This document shows, piece by piece, positions 16,528-25,582 of a stretch of DNA of 52,467 bases. Below the pieces are notes generated by a model. The model did not search any database. It was not told where the DNA came from and was given only the letters and a program-made list of their open reading frames with translations. Every line of letters begins with the position of its first letter. Position 1 is the stretch's first letter. Both the position numbers and the translations under genes were made by a program. Source of the stretch: Cryptosporangium minutisporangium (GTDB lineage: Bacteria; Actinomycetota; Actinomycetes; Mycobacteriales; Cryptosporangiaceae); contig NZ_BAAAYN010000048.1 in the NCBI RefSeq assembly GCF_039536245.1, forward strand, positions 1 through 52,467, written 5' to 3'.

Positions 16528-16830
16528 TCAGGCGAGGACCAAGCTGGCCTGGTTCACGCCCTTGTCGGCGGAGACGGCGGCCTGCCCGGTGCCGTTCGCG
16601 TGCAGCGCACGGACCGTCCACTCACCCGGCGCCGCGAAGAACCGGAACTGACCGGTCGCCGACGACACCACCTCGGCGGTGAACTCGCCGCTCGAGTCGA
16701 GCAGCCGGACGAACGCGCTCGGCACCGGCGAACCGTCACCGGCGGTCACGATGCCCTGGATCACCGTTTCCTTGGTGGTGTCGATGCCCTGGGTGCTCAG
16801 GTCGGTGCCCTGCTCAGGTGCTCCGCACAT
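16528..16830 (-). CDS. sseC: DUF1416 family protein (SseC-like)
   Basis: 100 aa, a beta-sandwich with the carboxypeptidase regulatory/transthyretin-like pattern: IQGIVTAGDGSPVPSAFVRLLDS then GQFRFFAAPGEWTVRALH. It begins MCGAPEQG. The gene starts 2 bp after the sulfurtransferase stop, the conserved sseC-cysA2 arrangement of actinobacteria. Function is unknown but always tied to rhodanese genes. Confidence 0.88.
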   Translation of the reverse strand: MCGAPEQGTDLSTQGIDTTKETVIQGIVTAGDGSPVPSAFVRLLDSSGEFTAEVVSSATGQFRFFAAPGEWTVRALHANGTGQAAVSADKGVNQASLVLA

Positions 16831-16832
16831 GC

Positions 16833-17666
16833 TCAGGCGCCCTTCTCGATCGGAACGCCGATCAGCGAACCGTATTCGGTCCACGAACCGTCGTAGTTCT
16901 TCACGTTGTCGTGGCCGAGCAGCTCACGCAGCACGAACCAAGTGTGGCTCGACCGCTCGCCGATCCGGCAGTACGCGATCGTGTCCTTGCTGTCGTCGAG
17001 GCCGGCCTCGCCGTAGATCTTACGGAGGTCGTCGTCGGACTTGAACGTTCCGTCCTCGTTCGCGGCCTTGCTCCACGGCACGTTGACCGCGGTCGGGATG
17101 TGGCCGCCGCGCTGCGACTGCTCCTGCGGGAGGTGCGCCGGGGCGAGCAGCTTGCCGGAGAACTCGTCGGGGGAGCGGACGTCGACCAGGTTCTGGACGC
17201 CGATCGCGGCGACGACCTCGTCGCGGAAGGCGCGGATCGAGGTGTCCTGCTCCTTGGCGGTGTAGGAGGTGGCGGCCCGCTCGGGCACGTCCTTGACGAG
17301 CTCACGCCCGTCCAGCTCCCACTTCTTGCGGCCGCCGTCGATCAGTTTCACGGCGTCGTGACCGTAGAGCTTGAAGTACCAGTAGGCGTACGCGGCGAAC
17401 CAGTTGTTGTTGCCGCCGTAGAGGACGACCGTGTCGTCGTTGCTGATGCCCTTGCGCGAGAGCAGGGCTTCGAACTGCTCTTTGTTGACGAAGTCGCGGC
17501 GCACCGGGTCCTGGAGTTCGCTCTTCCAGTCGAGCTTGACGGCGCCGGGGATGTGCCCGTTGTCGTACGCCGAGACGTCTTCGTCGACCTCGACGAAGAC
17601 AGTGTTCTCGGCGTTCAGGTTCTTCTCGGCCCAGTCGGTCGAGACGAGCGCGGACTCGCGGCTCAT
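16833..17666 (-). CDS. Thiosulfate sulfurtransferase (rhodanese, CysA2/SseA-like)
   Basis: 277 aa with two rhodanese domains: N-terminal about 10-130 ([39 protein letters not shown]) and C-terminal about 145-275. The active cysteine is in the [12 protein letters not shown] loop near residue 233. It moves sulfane sulfur from thiosulfate to cyanide or a thiol acceptor. It lies in the operon DUF4395-sulfurtransferase-DUF1416, controlled by the Cys-rich leader at 18290. ATG 17666 is preceded by GAAGGAG at good spacing. Confidence 0.92.
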   Translation of the reverse strand: MSRESALVSTDWAEKNLNAENTVFVEVDEDVSAYDNGHIPGAVKLDWKSELQDPVRRDFVNKEQFEALLSRKGISNDDTVVLYGGNNNWFAAYAYWYFKLYGHDAVKLIDGGRKKWELDGRELVKDVPERAATSYTAKEQDTSIRAFRDEVVAAIGVQNLVDVRSPDEFSGKLLAPAHLPQEQSQRGGHIPTAVNVPWSKAANEDGTFKSDDDLRKIYGEAGLDDSKDTIAYCRIGERSSHTWFVLRELLGHDNVKNYDGSWTEYGSLIGVPIEKGA

Positions 17667-17739
17667 GCAGACACTCCTTCGTGTGTGTGGGGGTCAGCCG
17701 GGATGGTGAAAGGTGGGAGCACGCGTGCTCGGCGGGGCG

Positions 17740-18195
17740 TCATGCCGCGCGAGCCCGGGTGATACGGGAAAGAAGCAGTCGCCCGCGAAGGTACGCGAGG
17801 CAGCCGAGGCAGAGCCCGAACGCCGCGTTGAGAAACGCCGCGACCAGGGCCGCCGCCGTGGCGACGAGCCCGACGAGCGGTGCGTCGGCGAGGTAGCCCA
17901 CGGCGCCGACCAATGCGAACACGAAGCCGACCCCCTGTGCGAAGCGCACCGGGGCGGCGTCCTCGCGTTCGGTGGGCGGCGCGAGGCGCGGTGCGACCAG
18001 GACGCGGTAGAGCACCGCGTACGGGGCGGCGCCCAGGCCGACGAACGCGCCGAGCGCGAACACCACCGTCTGGGCGGCGAGCAGCCAGCCGCTGCCGGTG
18101 AGCAGGACGACTGCGAGGACGACGGTGGTCACCCAGGCGGCGAATCGAGGTCCGCGCGGGTCGACCTGGGCCGGTCGTAACGAAAAAGAGGGCAT
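17740..18195 (-). CDS. DUF4395 family membrane protein
   Basis: 151 aa with four hydrophobic helices (AAWVTTVVLAVVLLTGSGWL; VFALGAFVGLG; GVGFVFALVGAVGYLA; ATAAALVAAFLNAAFGLCLG). It starts SLRPAQVDPRGPRFAAWV, a DUF4395 N-terminal pattern, and has two cysteines in the last helix/loop region (GLCLGCLAY) that could be a redox or thiol site. It is first in the sulfur operon, with AGGAG just before ATG 18195. Likely an electron or sulfur transfer partner for the rhodanese and thioredoxin neighbours. Confidence 0.85.
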   Translation of the reverse strand: MPSFSLRPAQVDPRGPRFAAWVTTVVLAVVLLTGSGWLLAAQTVVFALGAFVGLGAAPYAVLYRVLVAPRLAPPTEREDAAPVRFAQGVGFVFALVGAVGYLADAPLVGLVATAAALVAAFLNAAFGLCLGCLAYLRGRLLLSRITRARAA

Positions 18196-18289
18196 GGATC
18201 TCCTGACATCCAGAGCGCTGGCAGGTTCTGGGGTTTGTCAGGCGACGGTCACGCGGTCAGCGGAGCTGCTCAGCGCGCATCGCCCGGCG

Positions 18290-18364
18290 TCAGGCCGGGG
18301 GACACAGGCAGCTACCGACACGGCAGAGGTCTACCGCGCGGCGCTTCGTGAGCAGGGAGCTCAT
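18290..18364 (-). CDS. Cys-rich leader peptide (Ms5788A-like), attenuator ORF
   Basis: 24-residue ORF starting MSSLLTKRRAVDLC with Cys at 14, 19 and 21 and stop TGA. The RRAVDLCRV core is the pattern of actinobacterial leader peptides before sulfur genes. Mycobacterial Ms5788A, before cysA2, is known to be a leaderless Cys-rich ORF that attenuates the operon when cysteine is plentiful. The same genes follow here 95 bp downstream. TACGCT (18372-18377) is 7 nt before the ATG, so transcription starts on the ATG. Low cysteinyl-tRNA should stall ribosomes on the Cys codons and raise downstream expression. Confidence 0.85.
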   Translation of the reverse strand: MSSLLTKRRAVDLCRVGSCLCPPA

Positions 18365-18371
18365 GGGCGCC

Positions 18372-18402
18372 AGCGTAGCAAACGCCTCGGGAAACGCTTC
18401 CC
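18372..18402 (-). promoter_or_regulatory. Leaderless promoter of the sulfur operon with overlapping dyad
   Basis: The -10 box TACGCT is 18372-18377 read on the minus strand. A 14-bp near-palindrome (GGGAAACGCTTCCC on the plus strand, 18389-18402) covers the expected -35 position. A repressor or activator could bind there in addition to the leader-peptide control. Confidence 0.5.
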
Positions 18403-18477
18403 GAAATGCGGGACGTCACTCCTGGTGTACGGGATGAGGATGGGCCTGGCGAGGATTTCCTACCCGTAAAGAAGGAT

Positions 18478-19083
18478 TTATGTGTCCGGAGATAGATACG
18501 GTCCGACTGCGGCGAGGACGTCGTTGCGGCGTGGTTGGCCCACGGCGCGACCGGTGATTCGCCCGGCCCGGTCGACCAGCAGCGTTGTCGGTGTACTCCG
18601 GACGTCGAGCGCGCGGACGGCGTCCAGGTGTGATTCGGCGTCGATCTCCACATGGACGACGTCCGGTAGCCGACTGGCCACGTCATCCAAGATTCGGCGG
18701 GTGGCGCGGCACGGCGCACAGAACGCCGAGGAGAACTGCACCAGCGTGACGGCGGCGCTCGCCGGCTCGATTCCGAGCTCCGCCCACACCCCGGCGGCGT
18801 CCGCCGAACCCGCGGCGTCCGGCCGGGCCGCACGGTCGCCGTGGCCGGCCGCAGGGGCCGGATCCGCCGCAGCGGCGGCGTTGTCCCCGGAGCCCGTGTC
18901 CCGCTCGGCGGGAGCGGTGGCGGGGGCCGGACCGACGTCGACCACCGGACCGACGTCTACCACCGGACCGACGTCGCGCACCGGGCGGACGCGGCCGGTC
19001 CGCGCGCGCCAGACCAGTCCGGCAGCGGTGGCCACCACCAGCACCCCGACCAAGATCAAGGCACGCAGCCCGGCGTCGTCCAT
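18478..19083 (-). CDS. Membrane-anchored thioredoxin-like protein (ThiX-like)
   Basis: 201 aa. An N-terminal helix (LRALILVGVLVVATAAGLVW) is followed by a disordered Ala/Asp/Pro-rich linker (about 30-100) containing three DVGP repeats coded by an 18-bp tandem unit (about 18930-18985). The C-terminal thioredoxin domain (about 105-200) has the redox site FCAPC and the cis-proline loop RSTPTTLLVD. It probably faces outside the membrane and works with the DUF4395 and rhodanese proteins, as ThiX does in mycobacteria. The gene ends 113 bp before the leader peptide start, so the downstream operon has its own promoter. Confidence 0.85.
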   Translation of the reverse strand: MDDAGLRALILVGVLVVATAAGLVWRARTGRVRPVRDVGPVVDVGPVVDVGPAPATAPAERDTGSGDNAAAAADPAPAAGHGDRAARPDAAGSADAAGVWAELGIEPASAAVTLVQFSSAFCAPCRATRRILDDVASRLPDVVHVEIDAESHLDAVRALDVRSTPTTLLVDRAGRITGRAVGQPRRNDVLAAVGPYLSPDT

Positions 19084-19123
19084 GACCGGCCCAACACCTA
19101 CCGCCGCCGGAGACTTCCCGGCC

Positions 19124-19861
19124 TCACTGCACCAGCGGAACGTTCGTCGCGCTCCCGGTCACGGTCAGAGAGCCGTTGCTCGCGGTCACCTTGTCGAGCT
19201 TCACCTCGAACGGCAGCGCCAGCGTGACCGGCTGGGCGAACTGATCGGTGACCTGGTCGACGATCACGGGCGGCACCTCGATCCCCTCCGCGGTGACCGA
19301 GCCGACGTCGAACGTCAGCGTGTCGCCTTCCAGCCGCGGCGTCACGTCCGCCCGGACGTCGACCACGCCGACGACCGGTACCTCCACCGGCAGGGTGGCC
19401 CGCAGCGCCGACCCGGCGCTCTCCAGCTTCAGGCCCTCCAGCCCCAGCCGCCGAGAGACCTCCGCGACGCTCAGCCGCCCGGTGCCGGTGATGCTGTCCG
19501 CGGTGACGTCGTGCAGTGCGCCGCCGCGCAGGACGTCCTGCGGGATCGAGACGTCCCGAAGCTTCAGATCGACCCGGTCGACCTTGCCGTCCGGCGTCGT
19601 GACGTTGGTCAGACGGACGTCGGCACCGTCGAAGTTCCCCGAGATCAACTGGGTGATGAACGGGAAGCCGACGGTCTCGACGTCGGTGCTCGCTGCCGGG
19701 GTCCCGTTGTCGCGCAGGTTCTGGGCGACGGCGTCGGTCAACCGGTTCTCGGCGGCAGCGGCGACGGCACGATCGACCGCTACGGCACCACCGCACACCA
19801 CGACGAGCAGGACCACAATCAGCACGAGACAGCCGGTGCCTCGCCGCTTTCCGGCTGCCAT
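19124..19861 (-). CDS. lmeA: DUF2993 family lipid-binding protein, LmeA-like
   Basis: 245 aa. It has an N-terminal signal/anchor (GCLVLIVVLLVVVCGGAVAV), then the DUF2993 beta-rich domain: [57 protein letters not shown]. LmeA in mycobacteria is a periplasmic phospholipid-binding protein needed for lipomannan elongation, and maps to the same place (Rv0817c). The function here is inferred from family and position. Confidence 0.8.
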   Translation of the reverse strand: MAAGKRRGTGCLVLIVVLLVVVCGGAVAVDRAVAAAAENRLTDAVAQNLRDNGTPAASTDVETVGFPFITQLISGNFDGADVRLTNVTTPDGKVDRVDLKLRDVSIPQDVLRGGALHDVTADSITGTGRLSVAEVSRRLGLEGLKLESAGSALRATLPVEVPVVGVVDVRADVTPRLEGDTLTFDVGSVTAEGIEVPPVIVDQVTDQFAQPVTLALPFEVKLDKVTASNGSLTVTGSATNVPLVQ

Positions 19862-19923
19862 TGCCCATCCTCCACCAGTCGATGTCCGACGCCGTGTTTA
19901 CCAGGCGGGTGCTACCGCCCGCG

Positions 19924-20838
19924 TCAGAGCGTCAGACCGACCAGGTATCCGATCGGCGCCGCAACAGCGAGAGCCACCAGCGGGCCCAGGGCGGCGCCGG
20001 CGAGCCCTCCGGTCGGCCGGCCGCCGGCCGCGAGCCGGCCCGCGCGGGCGAAGTCGACGCTGAGGTCCGCGAGCACCGCCGCGGTTCCGACCAGCCAGCC
20101 GACGAGTGTCGCCGGGCCGAGCGGCAGGTCCAGCCCGAGCCCGACGCCGAGCGCCGACGCTCCGGCGGCCACCGCACTCCCCAGCGCCGGCCCGATGACA
20201 CCGCGGGGGACGTCCCGGTGCGCGGTCGGCCGCGGCAGCACCAGATCGGTCGCCCGGGCGACCACCATCGCCACCGCGGCCGCGACGACGATCAGCGTGA
20301 CGAGGTCCGGGTTGTCGGCCCGGCGCAGCGCGACCGTCGTGGCGAGCGCGACGACGGCGACCGCCACCGTCAGCGTCGACCCGAACGACTCGGTGACGTT
20401 GCGCCGCTTCACGCCGCGGGCCAGCTGGGTGAACGTTGTCGCGCCGAAAGCGCACGCCAGCACCGCGACCAGTCCGCCGGCCCCGCGTTCGCCGGTGGCC
20501 AGTGCGACCGCGTCGGCGGCGATCGCGGTGAGCACCCCGACGACGGCCGCGCCGAGCGTCCCCGGCGGGCGGGTCACCACGCACCAGGTACCGACCAGCG
20601 CGAGCTGGGCGACGAGGATCGCGATCGCGTACGGCAGCGGGCCCGCGAACGCGGCACCGCCCAGAACCGCTCCGCCGACCAGCGCAGTGACGCCGGCGGT
20701 GGCAGCCGTACCGGCCACGGGGCGGGTGCCGCCGGCGACCAACGCGTCGCCGAGCGGCTCCGAGCCCAGCGGTTCAGAAGGGGGACGCGGCTGCACGCCC
20801 CGATCGTGCCAGACGGGGTTGACGTCCTCGGTGGTCAC
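19924..20838 (-). CDS. Multipass membrane protein of unknown function
   Basis: 304 aa with about nine to ten hydrophobic helices, and a central loop FTQLARGVKRRNVTESFGST. No motif for a known transporter or enzyme class is recognised. GTG 20838 overlaps the stop of the upstream hydrolase (GTGA), so the two are translationally coupled. The C-terminus is LVGLTL. Confidence 0.75.
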   Translation of the reverse strand: MTTEDVNPVWHDRGVQPRPPSEPLGSEPLGDALVAGGTRPVAGTAATAGVTALVGGAVLGGAAFAGPLPYAIAILVAQLALVGTWCVVTRPPGTLGAAVVGVLTAIAADAVALATGERGAGGLVAVLACAFGATTFTQLARGVKRRNVTESFGSTLTVAVAVVALATTVALRRADNPDLVTLIVVAAAVAMVVARATDLVLPRPTAHRDVPRGVIGPALGSAVAAGASALGVGLGLDLPLGPATLVGWLVGTAAVLADLSVDFARAGRLAAGGRPTGGLAGAALGPLVALAVAAPIGYLVGLTL

Positions 20839-21656
20839 GGGTGTACCCGAGGCGGTTCCGCTGCGGCGGCCTGCACCAGCCATCGTCCGAGCCGATCGGC
20901 GAGCGGCACCGGCAGTCGGTTCTCCGCGTGCGCGAACCCGGTTTCGAGCCAGACGGTGGCGTGACCGTCGGCCGCCGCTGCGAGGGCCAAGGGGTGCTCG
21001 ACGGGGAAGTAGTGGTCGTCCAAACCGTGCACCAGCAACACCGGCGTCGGTGCGAGCGCCGACATCAACTCCAGGGGTGCGGGTGGGAGCGTTTCGGTCG
21101 GTGGGGCGAGCCGCACCTTGAAGACCGTGCGCGCCACCAGACGCCCCGGCAGTGTCTCGACCAGGACGTGCAGCGCCCGCATGACCGGGGTGTCCCGGAC
21201 GAACGACCGCGACGGCGTGCTCACCGCTGCGACCGCGTCCACCCGCTCGTCGGGGCCGCGTCGCAGCGCGGCGTGGCACAGCGCCACCGCTGCACCGAAC
21301 GAGAAGCCGACGGTCGCCACCCGGGCGTAACCCTGTCGGCGCGCCCACTCCACGGCCGCCGCGACGTCGGCGACCTCATGGGCGCCCATCGACGACACAC
21401 CGGCGCTACGTCCGTGTCCGCGCAGTTCGACGACGAATACGTCCGCACGGCGTCGCAGCCGGACAACGAGCCGACGCACTGCCGCAACCCGCGCGTGGCC
21501 GGTGAAGCCGGGGATGAAGATGATCAAAGTGTCGGAATTGCGCCCGGGTCGGCCGTTGACCGCCGGCTCATCGGCTACCGGTGTGGCTGGCCACCAGGAA
21601 CCGAAAAGCTGAATTTGGTCCTCTGTGAGAAGGAGCACCGGCTCTCCGCTGTCCAC
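20835..21656 (-). CDS. Alpha/beta hydrolase
   Basis: 273 aa. The fold is visible as [13 protein letters not shown] (oxyanion strand and loop), the nucleophile elbow [10 protein letters not shown] with Ser, [14 protein letters not shown] carrying the acid residue, and a terminal HAENRLP with a candidate catalytic His. It is likely a carboxylesterase, lipase or acyltransferase of unknown substrate. GTG 21656 is chosen; the longer frame to 22100 runs antisense into the GlnR-like gene and is not coding. It is divergent from that regulator over 94 bp. Confidence 0.8.
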   Translation of the reverse strand: MDSGEPVLLLTEDQIQLFGSWWPATPVADEPAVNGRPGRNSDTLIIFIPGFTGHARVAAVRRLVVRLRRRADVFVVELRGHGRSAGVSSMGAHEVADVAAAVEWARRQGYARVATVGFSFGAAVALCHAALRRGPDERVDAVAAVSTPSRSFVRDTPVMRALHVLVETLPGRLVARTVFKVRLAPPTETLPPAPLELMSALAPTPVLLVHGLDDHYFPVEHPLALAAAADGHATVWLETGFAHAENRLPVPLADRLGRWLVQAAAAEPPRVHP

Positions 21657-21750
21657 TGTTGTTATCCTGCCCGTAACGCTCCGGACCGCACGCGTCGGGG
21701 CGGGACCTGGGCAGCGCCGCCCGCCGGATCGATTCACCCGGAGGTGGCCC

Positions 21751-22464
21751 ATGGAAATCCTCCTCATGACGGCTGGCGAAGCGGAAGCTGCGACCGTCCT
21801 CCCTGCCCTGGATCTTCTTGGACACACCGTCCGGACCGCGCCGCGCGACTTGAAGGCGCTGCTCGGCGGGCCGACCCCCGACGCGGTCATGGTGGACGCC
21901 CGTAGCGACCTCGCCGGCGCCCGCTCGACCTGCCGGCTGCTCCGTACGACCGGCCTCACCGTTCCGCTGTTCGCCGTGCTCACCGAGGGTGGTCTGGTCG
22001 CCCTCAACGCCGAGTGGGGCGTCGACGACATCCTGCTCACCACGGCCGGTCCGGCCGAGGTCGAAGCCCGTCTGCGCCTGGCCACCGGCAAGAACGGCAA
22101 CGAGGCCGCCGACGACGAGCCGGGCGTCGTCCGCGCCGGCGAGCTGGTGATCGACCCACAGACCTACTCGGCCCGGATCAAGGGCCGCCCGCTCGACCTC
22201 ACCTACAAGGAGTTCGAGCTGCTCCGCTTCCTCGCCCAGCACCCGGGGCGCGTGTTCACGCGTGACCAGCTGCTCCGCGAGGTCTGGGGTTACGACTACT
22301 TCGGTGGCACCCGCACCGTCGACGTCCACGTCCGTCGGCTGCGGGCGAAGCTCGGCAGCGAGCACGAGGCGCTGATCGGTACCGTGCGTCAGGTCGGCTA
22401 CAAGTTCGTCACCCCGCCGCCGCGCACGCTGCCCGAGGTCGACCCCGTGCTGAGCGTCGTCTGA
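21751..22464 (+). CDS. GlnR-like orphan OmpR-family response regulator
   Basis: 237 aa. It has an N-terminal receiver domain of about 115 residues with a conserved Asp in DAVMVDAR (about D50) and a winged-helix output domain from about residue 130 ([41 protein letters not shown]). There is no histidine kinase nearby. It matches actinobacterial GlnR, which controls nitrogen assimilation genes, and sits directly before mshD as Rv0818 does. GGAGGTGG precedes ATG 21751; an in-frame start at 21625 lies in the divergent promoter. Confidence 0.85.
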   Translation: MEILLMTAGEAEAATVLPALDLLGHTVRTAPRDLKALLGGPTPDAVMVDARSDLAGARSTCRLLRTTGLTVPLFAVLTEGGLVALNAEWGVDDILLTTAGPAEVEARLRLATGKNGNEAADDEPGVVRAGELVIDPQTYSARIKGRPLDLTYKEFELLRFLAQHPGRVFTRDQLLREVWGYDYFGGTRTVDVHVRRLRAKLGSEHEALIGTVRQVGYKFVTPPPRTLPEVDPVLSVV

Positions 22465-22477
22465 CCCACGTCCCTTG

Positions 22478-22511
22478 AACCGGGAGTCGCCCGCGCCGGG
22501 CGGCCCCGGTT
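22478..22511 (+). terminator. Nested hairpin between GlnR-like gene and mshD
   Basis: The outer stem AACCGGG/CCCGGTT encloses an inner CGCCCG-CGC-CGGGCG hairpin, beginning 13 bp after the regulator stop. Confidence 0.55.
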
Positions 22512-22531
22512 TAGTGGTGCGGAGTCCGGCC

Positions 22532-22537
22532 TAAAGT
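22532..22537 (+). promoter_or_regulatory. -10 box (TAAAGT) for mshD
   Basis: TAAAGT lies 8 nt before GTG 22546, with no ribosome site between. This suggests a leaderless or near-leaderless message. Confidence 0.35.
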
Positions 22538-22545
22538 TCCAAGTC

Positions 22546-23460
22546 GTGGCGACTGACGAACGTGCGATTCCGGGTCTCGACGACATCGAAGCCGTACTGG
22601 CCCTGGCAGCGGCGGCGACCGCGACCGACGGCGTCGGCCCGCTCTCCGAGCAGACCCTGCTGGCGCTGCGGAACCCCGCGGACTATCCGGACGTCGTTCA
22701 TCTCTTCGCGCGCGAGTCGGACGGGGTAGTCGGCTACGCACAGGTCGCGAAGGACGCCGGGAACGCGTCAGGCGAAGTCGTGGTCCATCCCGCGTTCCGC
22801 GGCAAAGGTCTCGGCCGGCGTCTGGTGGAGTCGGCGCTCGCGGCGGCGCGCGACGCCGGTGTGCCGCTCGCGATCTGGGCGCACGGCGAGCACCCGGCGG
22901 CCCTCGCACTGGCCCGTTCGCTCGGTCTCGTCCGCTCCCGGGTGCTGTTCAAGATGTGCCGGCCGCTGGAGCGTCCGCTGCCGCCCGTTCGGTTGCCGGA
23001 CGACGTCCGACTGCGACCGTTCGTGGTCGGCGCCGACGACGCGGCCTGGCTGCGGGTCAACGCACGGGCGTTCGCGACCCACCCGGAGCAGGGCAAGTGG
23101 ACGCGGCACGACTTGGAGCTGCGGCAGCGCGAACCCTGGTTCGACCCCGCGGGTTTCCTGCTCGCGGTGCCGGCGGACGAGCCCACCACGTTGCTCGGCT
23201 TCCACTGGACGAAGCGGGAGCTCACCGCGGACGGCGCTCCCGGCCCGGAGGGCGAGGTGTACGTCGTCGGGGTCGATCCGGACGCGCAGGGGCTCCGGCT
23301 CGGGACCGCGCTGACTCTCGCCGGGCTCGACCACCTCAAGAACACCGGCGCGACCGAGGCCGCCCTGTACGTCGACGAGTCCAACGCGCGCGCCGTCCGG
23401 ATGTACGCCGGTCTGGGCTTCGAGGTCTGCGAGACGCACGTGATGTACGGGACGGGTTGA
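22546..23460 (+). CDS. mshD: Mycothiol synthase (double GNAT acetyltransferase)
   Basis: 304 aa with two GNAT domains. The first (about 1-145) contains GEVVVHPAFRGKGLGRRLVE, and the second (about 150-304) contains VYVVGVDPDAQGLRLG and ESNARAVRMYAGLGFEVCE. MshD transfers acetyl from acetyl-CoA to Cys-GlcN-inositol, the last step of mycothiol synthesis. mshA is found later in the same window. The order GlnR-like regulator, mshD, phosphate genes mirrors Rv0818-Rv0821. Confidence 0.92.
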   Translation: MATDERAIPGLDDIEAVLALAAAATATDGVGPLSEQTLLALRNPADYPDVVHLFARESDGVVGYAQVAKDAGNASGEVVVHPAFRGKGLGRRLVESALAAARDAGVPLAIWAHGEHPAALALARSLGLVRSRVLFKMCRPLERPLPPVRLPDDVRLRPFVVGADDAAWLRVNARAFATHPEQGKWTRHDLELRQREPWFDPAGFLLAVPADEPTTLLGFHWTKRELTADGAPGPEGEVYVVGVDPDAQGLRLGTALTLAGLDHLKNTGATEAALYVDESNARAVRMYAGLGFEVCETHVMYGTG

Positions 23461-23533
23461 TCCGGTTCTGCACCCGAACTGCACCCGAGGGGCGCCTTAA
23501 CACCCGTATTGGGGCATTCGTACCTTTGTAGGT

Positions 23534-25582
23534 ATGCATACCGTCTCCGTGGACCTGGCCGGTGTCGATGGGACGGGGCTGGGCGGTGTCGTCCTACTCA
23601 TCCTCGGCGCGGGCTGCGTCTGGGGCGGTCGAGGGCTGACGCTGCCGCTTCTCCGCATCCGGACCACGGCCGGTGCCGGCCGTCGCTCGCCGCGGATGCG
23701 GTCTCGGGCCCGGACGACCGGGCTTCGAGCGGTGTTGCTCGTGGCCGTGTGTGCCGTGCCGCTCGTACTGGCCCCTGGCGCGACCCCGGCGAGCGCGCAC
23801 ACCCGACTGGTCGAGTCGGCCGGCGAGGCGTCGGCGCGGGTCCTGCGCGTCGAGCTCGCCGCTGCGGAGGTGCGGGCGGCGGACGTGAGCTTCGCCGAGC
23901 TCTCCAGCGACGGTGTCACGGCCGACGCGCCCTCCGCGGGCGGCGAGAGCGCGGTGACCGGCGTACCGATCAAGGTCGACGCGGGCAGCCTGGTCACGGA
24001 TGGCGTCGTCACCGCCGACGCAGCGCGGAACACGTCCGGATCGAGCGCCTCCGCAGCACTCGGCCGGTTCACGCTCACGGCTTTCGGCACTCGCGTGCTG
24101 ACCGCCGACCGCATCGGCGCCCAGGTGAGCTGCCCGCCGCGCGGCTCGGCCGAGCCGACCACGGCCACGGCCGTCGCCGGGCTCCGGATCGCCGGACGGC
24201 CCGCGGAGTTCACGGATCGGGTCGTCACGCTGTCCGGCACGGCCACGGTGCCCACCGTCGGCGGCCTGCGGGTCCGCGTCGACCTGCACCGAACCGCCAA
24301 CGTGGACGCCAAGGGCGCGCACGCCGAGGTCGAGGCCCGGATCTTCGCGACGGTGAGGGACGAGGCACCGGTCGATCTCGGCACGCTGCGGCTGGCCGCC
24401 GCCGGCTGCGTACCCGCCGCCACCGGCTCGGACACCCCACCTGCGGTGGGCCGTGACGTGGGGCCTGGCCGTGACGTGGGGCCTGGCCGTGACGTGGGGC
24501 CTGGCCGTGACGTGGGGCCTGGCCGTGACGTGGGGCCCGGCCGCCCGGACGGCGCCCAGTCTGCCCGTCGCCCGGACAGTGCCGAGCCTGCCGGGACGGG
24601 CCGGATCGGCGTCACCACCACCGCGCCTACCGCCAACCGACCCGGAAGCACCACTCCTGCCGCGGGCACCCCGGCGGCCGCCGCGCCCAGCGGCGCGACG
24701 CGGCCGGCAACGAGCGGTCGGGCGCCGACCAGCGCCCCCGGCACGGCTCCGGGTTCGGTTCGGGAGGCGGCGCCGCCCGCGGCGGGCGCTCCGGCGGCTC
24801 CGGCGGCGGCCTCGGGTGGGAAGGCGGCGGATCGCGTGCGCGCGGGCGCCGGCCGGAGCGGCACCCCCGCCCGCGAAGAGCAGGTCGCCGCGAACCCGCT
24901 GCTGATCGGCCCGCCCGCGGCACCCGTGGACCGACTCCCGCAGAGCCTCACCGCCGCCGCGCCGCCGCTCACCTTCGCCCGCCCCCCAGCGAGCGGCCTC
25001 CGGCCCCCGTCCCTGCCGACGGTCGGCGCGCCAGCGCCGGGTGCGCCCGCGCCGGGGACCCCGACCCCGCTCGCGCCGGGCGCGACCGCGATCGCCGGCC
25101 CGACGATCGCACGCCTGATGCCCGCCCGCGGCCCGGTCGACGGCGGCGCGGCGATCACGGTGACCGGCACCAACCTCGGCGGGGCCGAGACCGCGGTCGT
25201 GGTCTGCGGCGCGCAGGTACCGACCGGCGCGGTCGAGGTGAGCGGCGACGGGACGTCGCTGACGTTCACCGCACCGGCGTGCCGTCCGGGGAGCAGCACG
25301 GTGCGGGTAGTCACCAAGGCCGGGGTCGCCACCGGCCAGTTCATCTACGTCGGCACGGCCGGCGCCGTCTCCGACAGCACGCAACGGGTCGCCGCGGCCA
25401 CCGGCGCCGGCCTGATCGGGGCGTTGCTCCTGGTGGCCGTCCTGATGGTCTGGGAACCGGCCAGACGGGTGTCGGCGACGGGCCGCCCCCGGCGCCCGGC
25501 GACAGCGCATTCGGAGCCGGCCACGCTCGGACTCGGCTCCTACCCGGACTTCGACCGAGCCTTCCGCCGCCTCCTCGTGTGA
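23534..25582 (+). CDS. Exported surface protein with IPT/TIG domain
   Basis: Up to 682 aa. A signal sequence is at about residues 54-88 (TTGLRAVLLVAVCAVPLVLA... ASA), so translation may begin at ATG 23696 rather than ATG 23534. A beta-rich region of the choice-of-anchor type follows (about 90-300), then a GRDVGP hexapeptide repeat, a long Ala/Pro/Gly-rich linker (about 325-510), an IPT/TIG domain (about 525-612; RGPVDGGAAITVTGTNLGGA), and one transmembrane helix (GAGLIGALLLVAVLMVW) near the C-terminus. A cell-surface, membrane-tethered protein; function unknown. Confidence 0.75.
   Translation: MHTVSVDLAGVDGTGLGGVVLLILGAGCVWGGRGLTLPLLRIRTTAGAGRRSPRMRSRARTTGLRAVLLVAVCAVPLVLAPGATPASAHTRLVESAGEASARVLRVELAAAEVRAADVSFAELSSDGVTADAPSAGGESAVTGVPIKVDAGSLVTDGVVTADAARNTSGSSASAALGRFTLTAFGTRVLTADRIGAQVSCPPRGSAEPTTATAVAGLRIAGRPAEFTDRVVTLSGTATVPTVGGLRVRVDLHRTANVDAKGAHAEVEARIFATVRDEAPVDLGTLRLAAAGCVPAATGSDTPPAVGRDVGPGRDVGPGRDVGPGRDVGPGRDVGPGRPDGAQSARRPDSAEPAGTGRIGVTTTAPTANRPGSTTPAAGTPAAAAPSGATRPATSGRAPTSAPGTAPGSVREAAPPAAGAPAAPAAASGGKAADRVRAGAGRSGTPAREEQVAANPLLIGPPAAPVDRLPQSLTAAAPPLTFARPPASGLRPPSLPTVGAPAPGAPAPGTPTPLAPGATAIAGPTIARLMPARGPVDGGAAITVTGTNLGGAETAVVVCGAQVPTGAVEVSGDGTSLTFTAPACRPGSSTVRVVTKAGVATGQFIYVGTAGAVSDSTQRVAAATGAGLIGALLLVAVLMVWEPARRVSATGRPRRPATAHSEPATLGLGSYPDFDRAFRRLLV
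24451..24540 (+). repeat. Five tandem copies of an 18-bp unit inside the surface protein gene
   Basis: The unit CCGTGACGTGGGGCCTGG is repeated five times, nearly identical, coding (GRDVGP)5. Such near-perfect coding repeats change copy number easily by slippage. Confidence 0.9.

Noticed and set aside
17660-17742. Small ORF of 26 codons between DUF4395 and the sulfurtransferase
   Set aside because: It opens at the DUF4395 stop (ATGA) and ends on the next ATG, but lacks a ribosome site and has no Cys run; more likely chance in a short spacer.
21657-22100. N-terminal extension of the alpha/beta hydrolase
   Set aside because: It runs antisense through the GlnR-like gene and its promoter; a GTG at 21656 gives a complete hydrolase fold.
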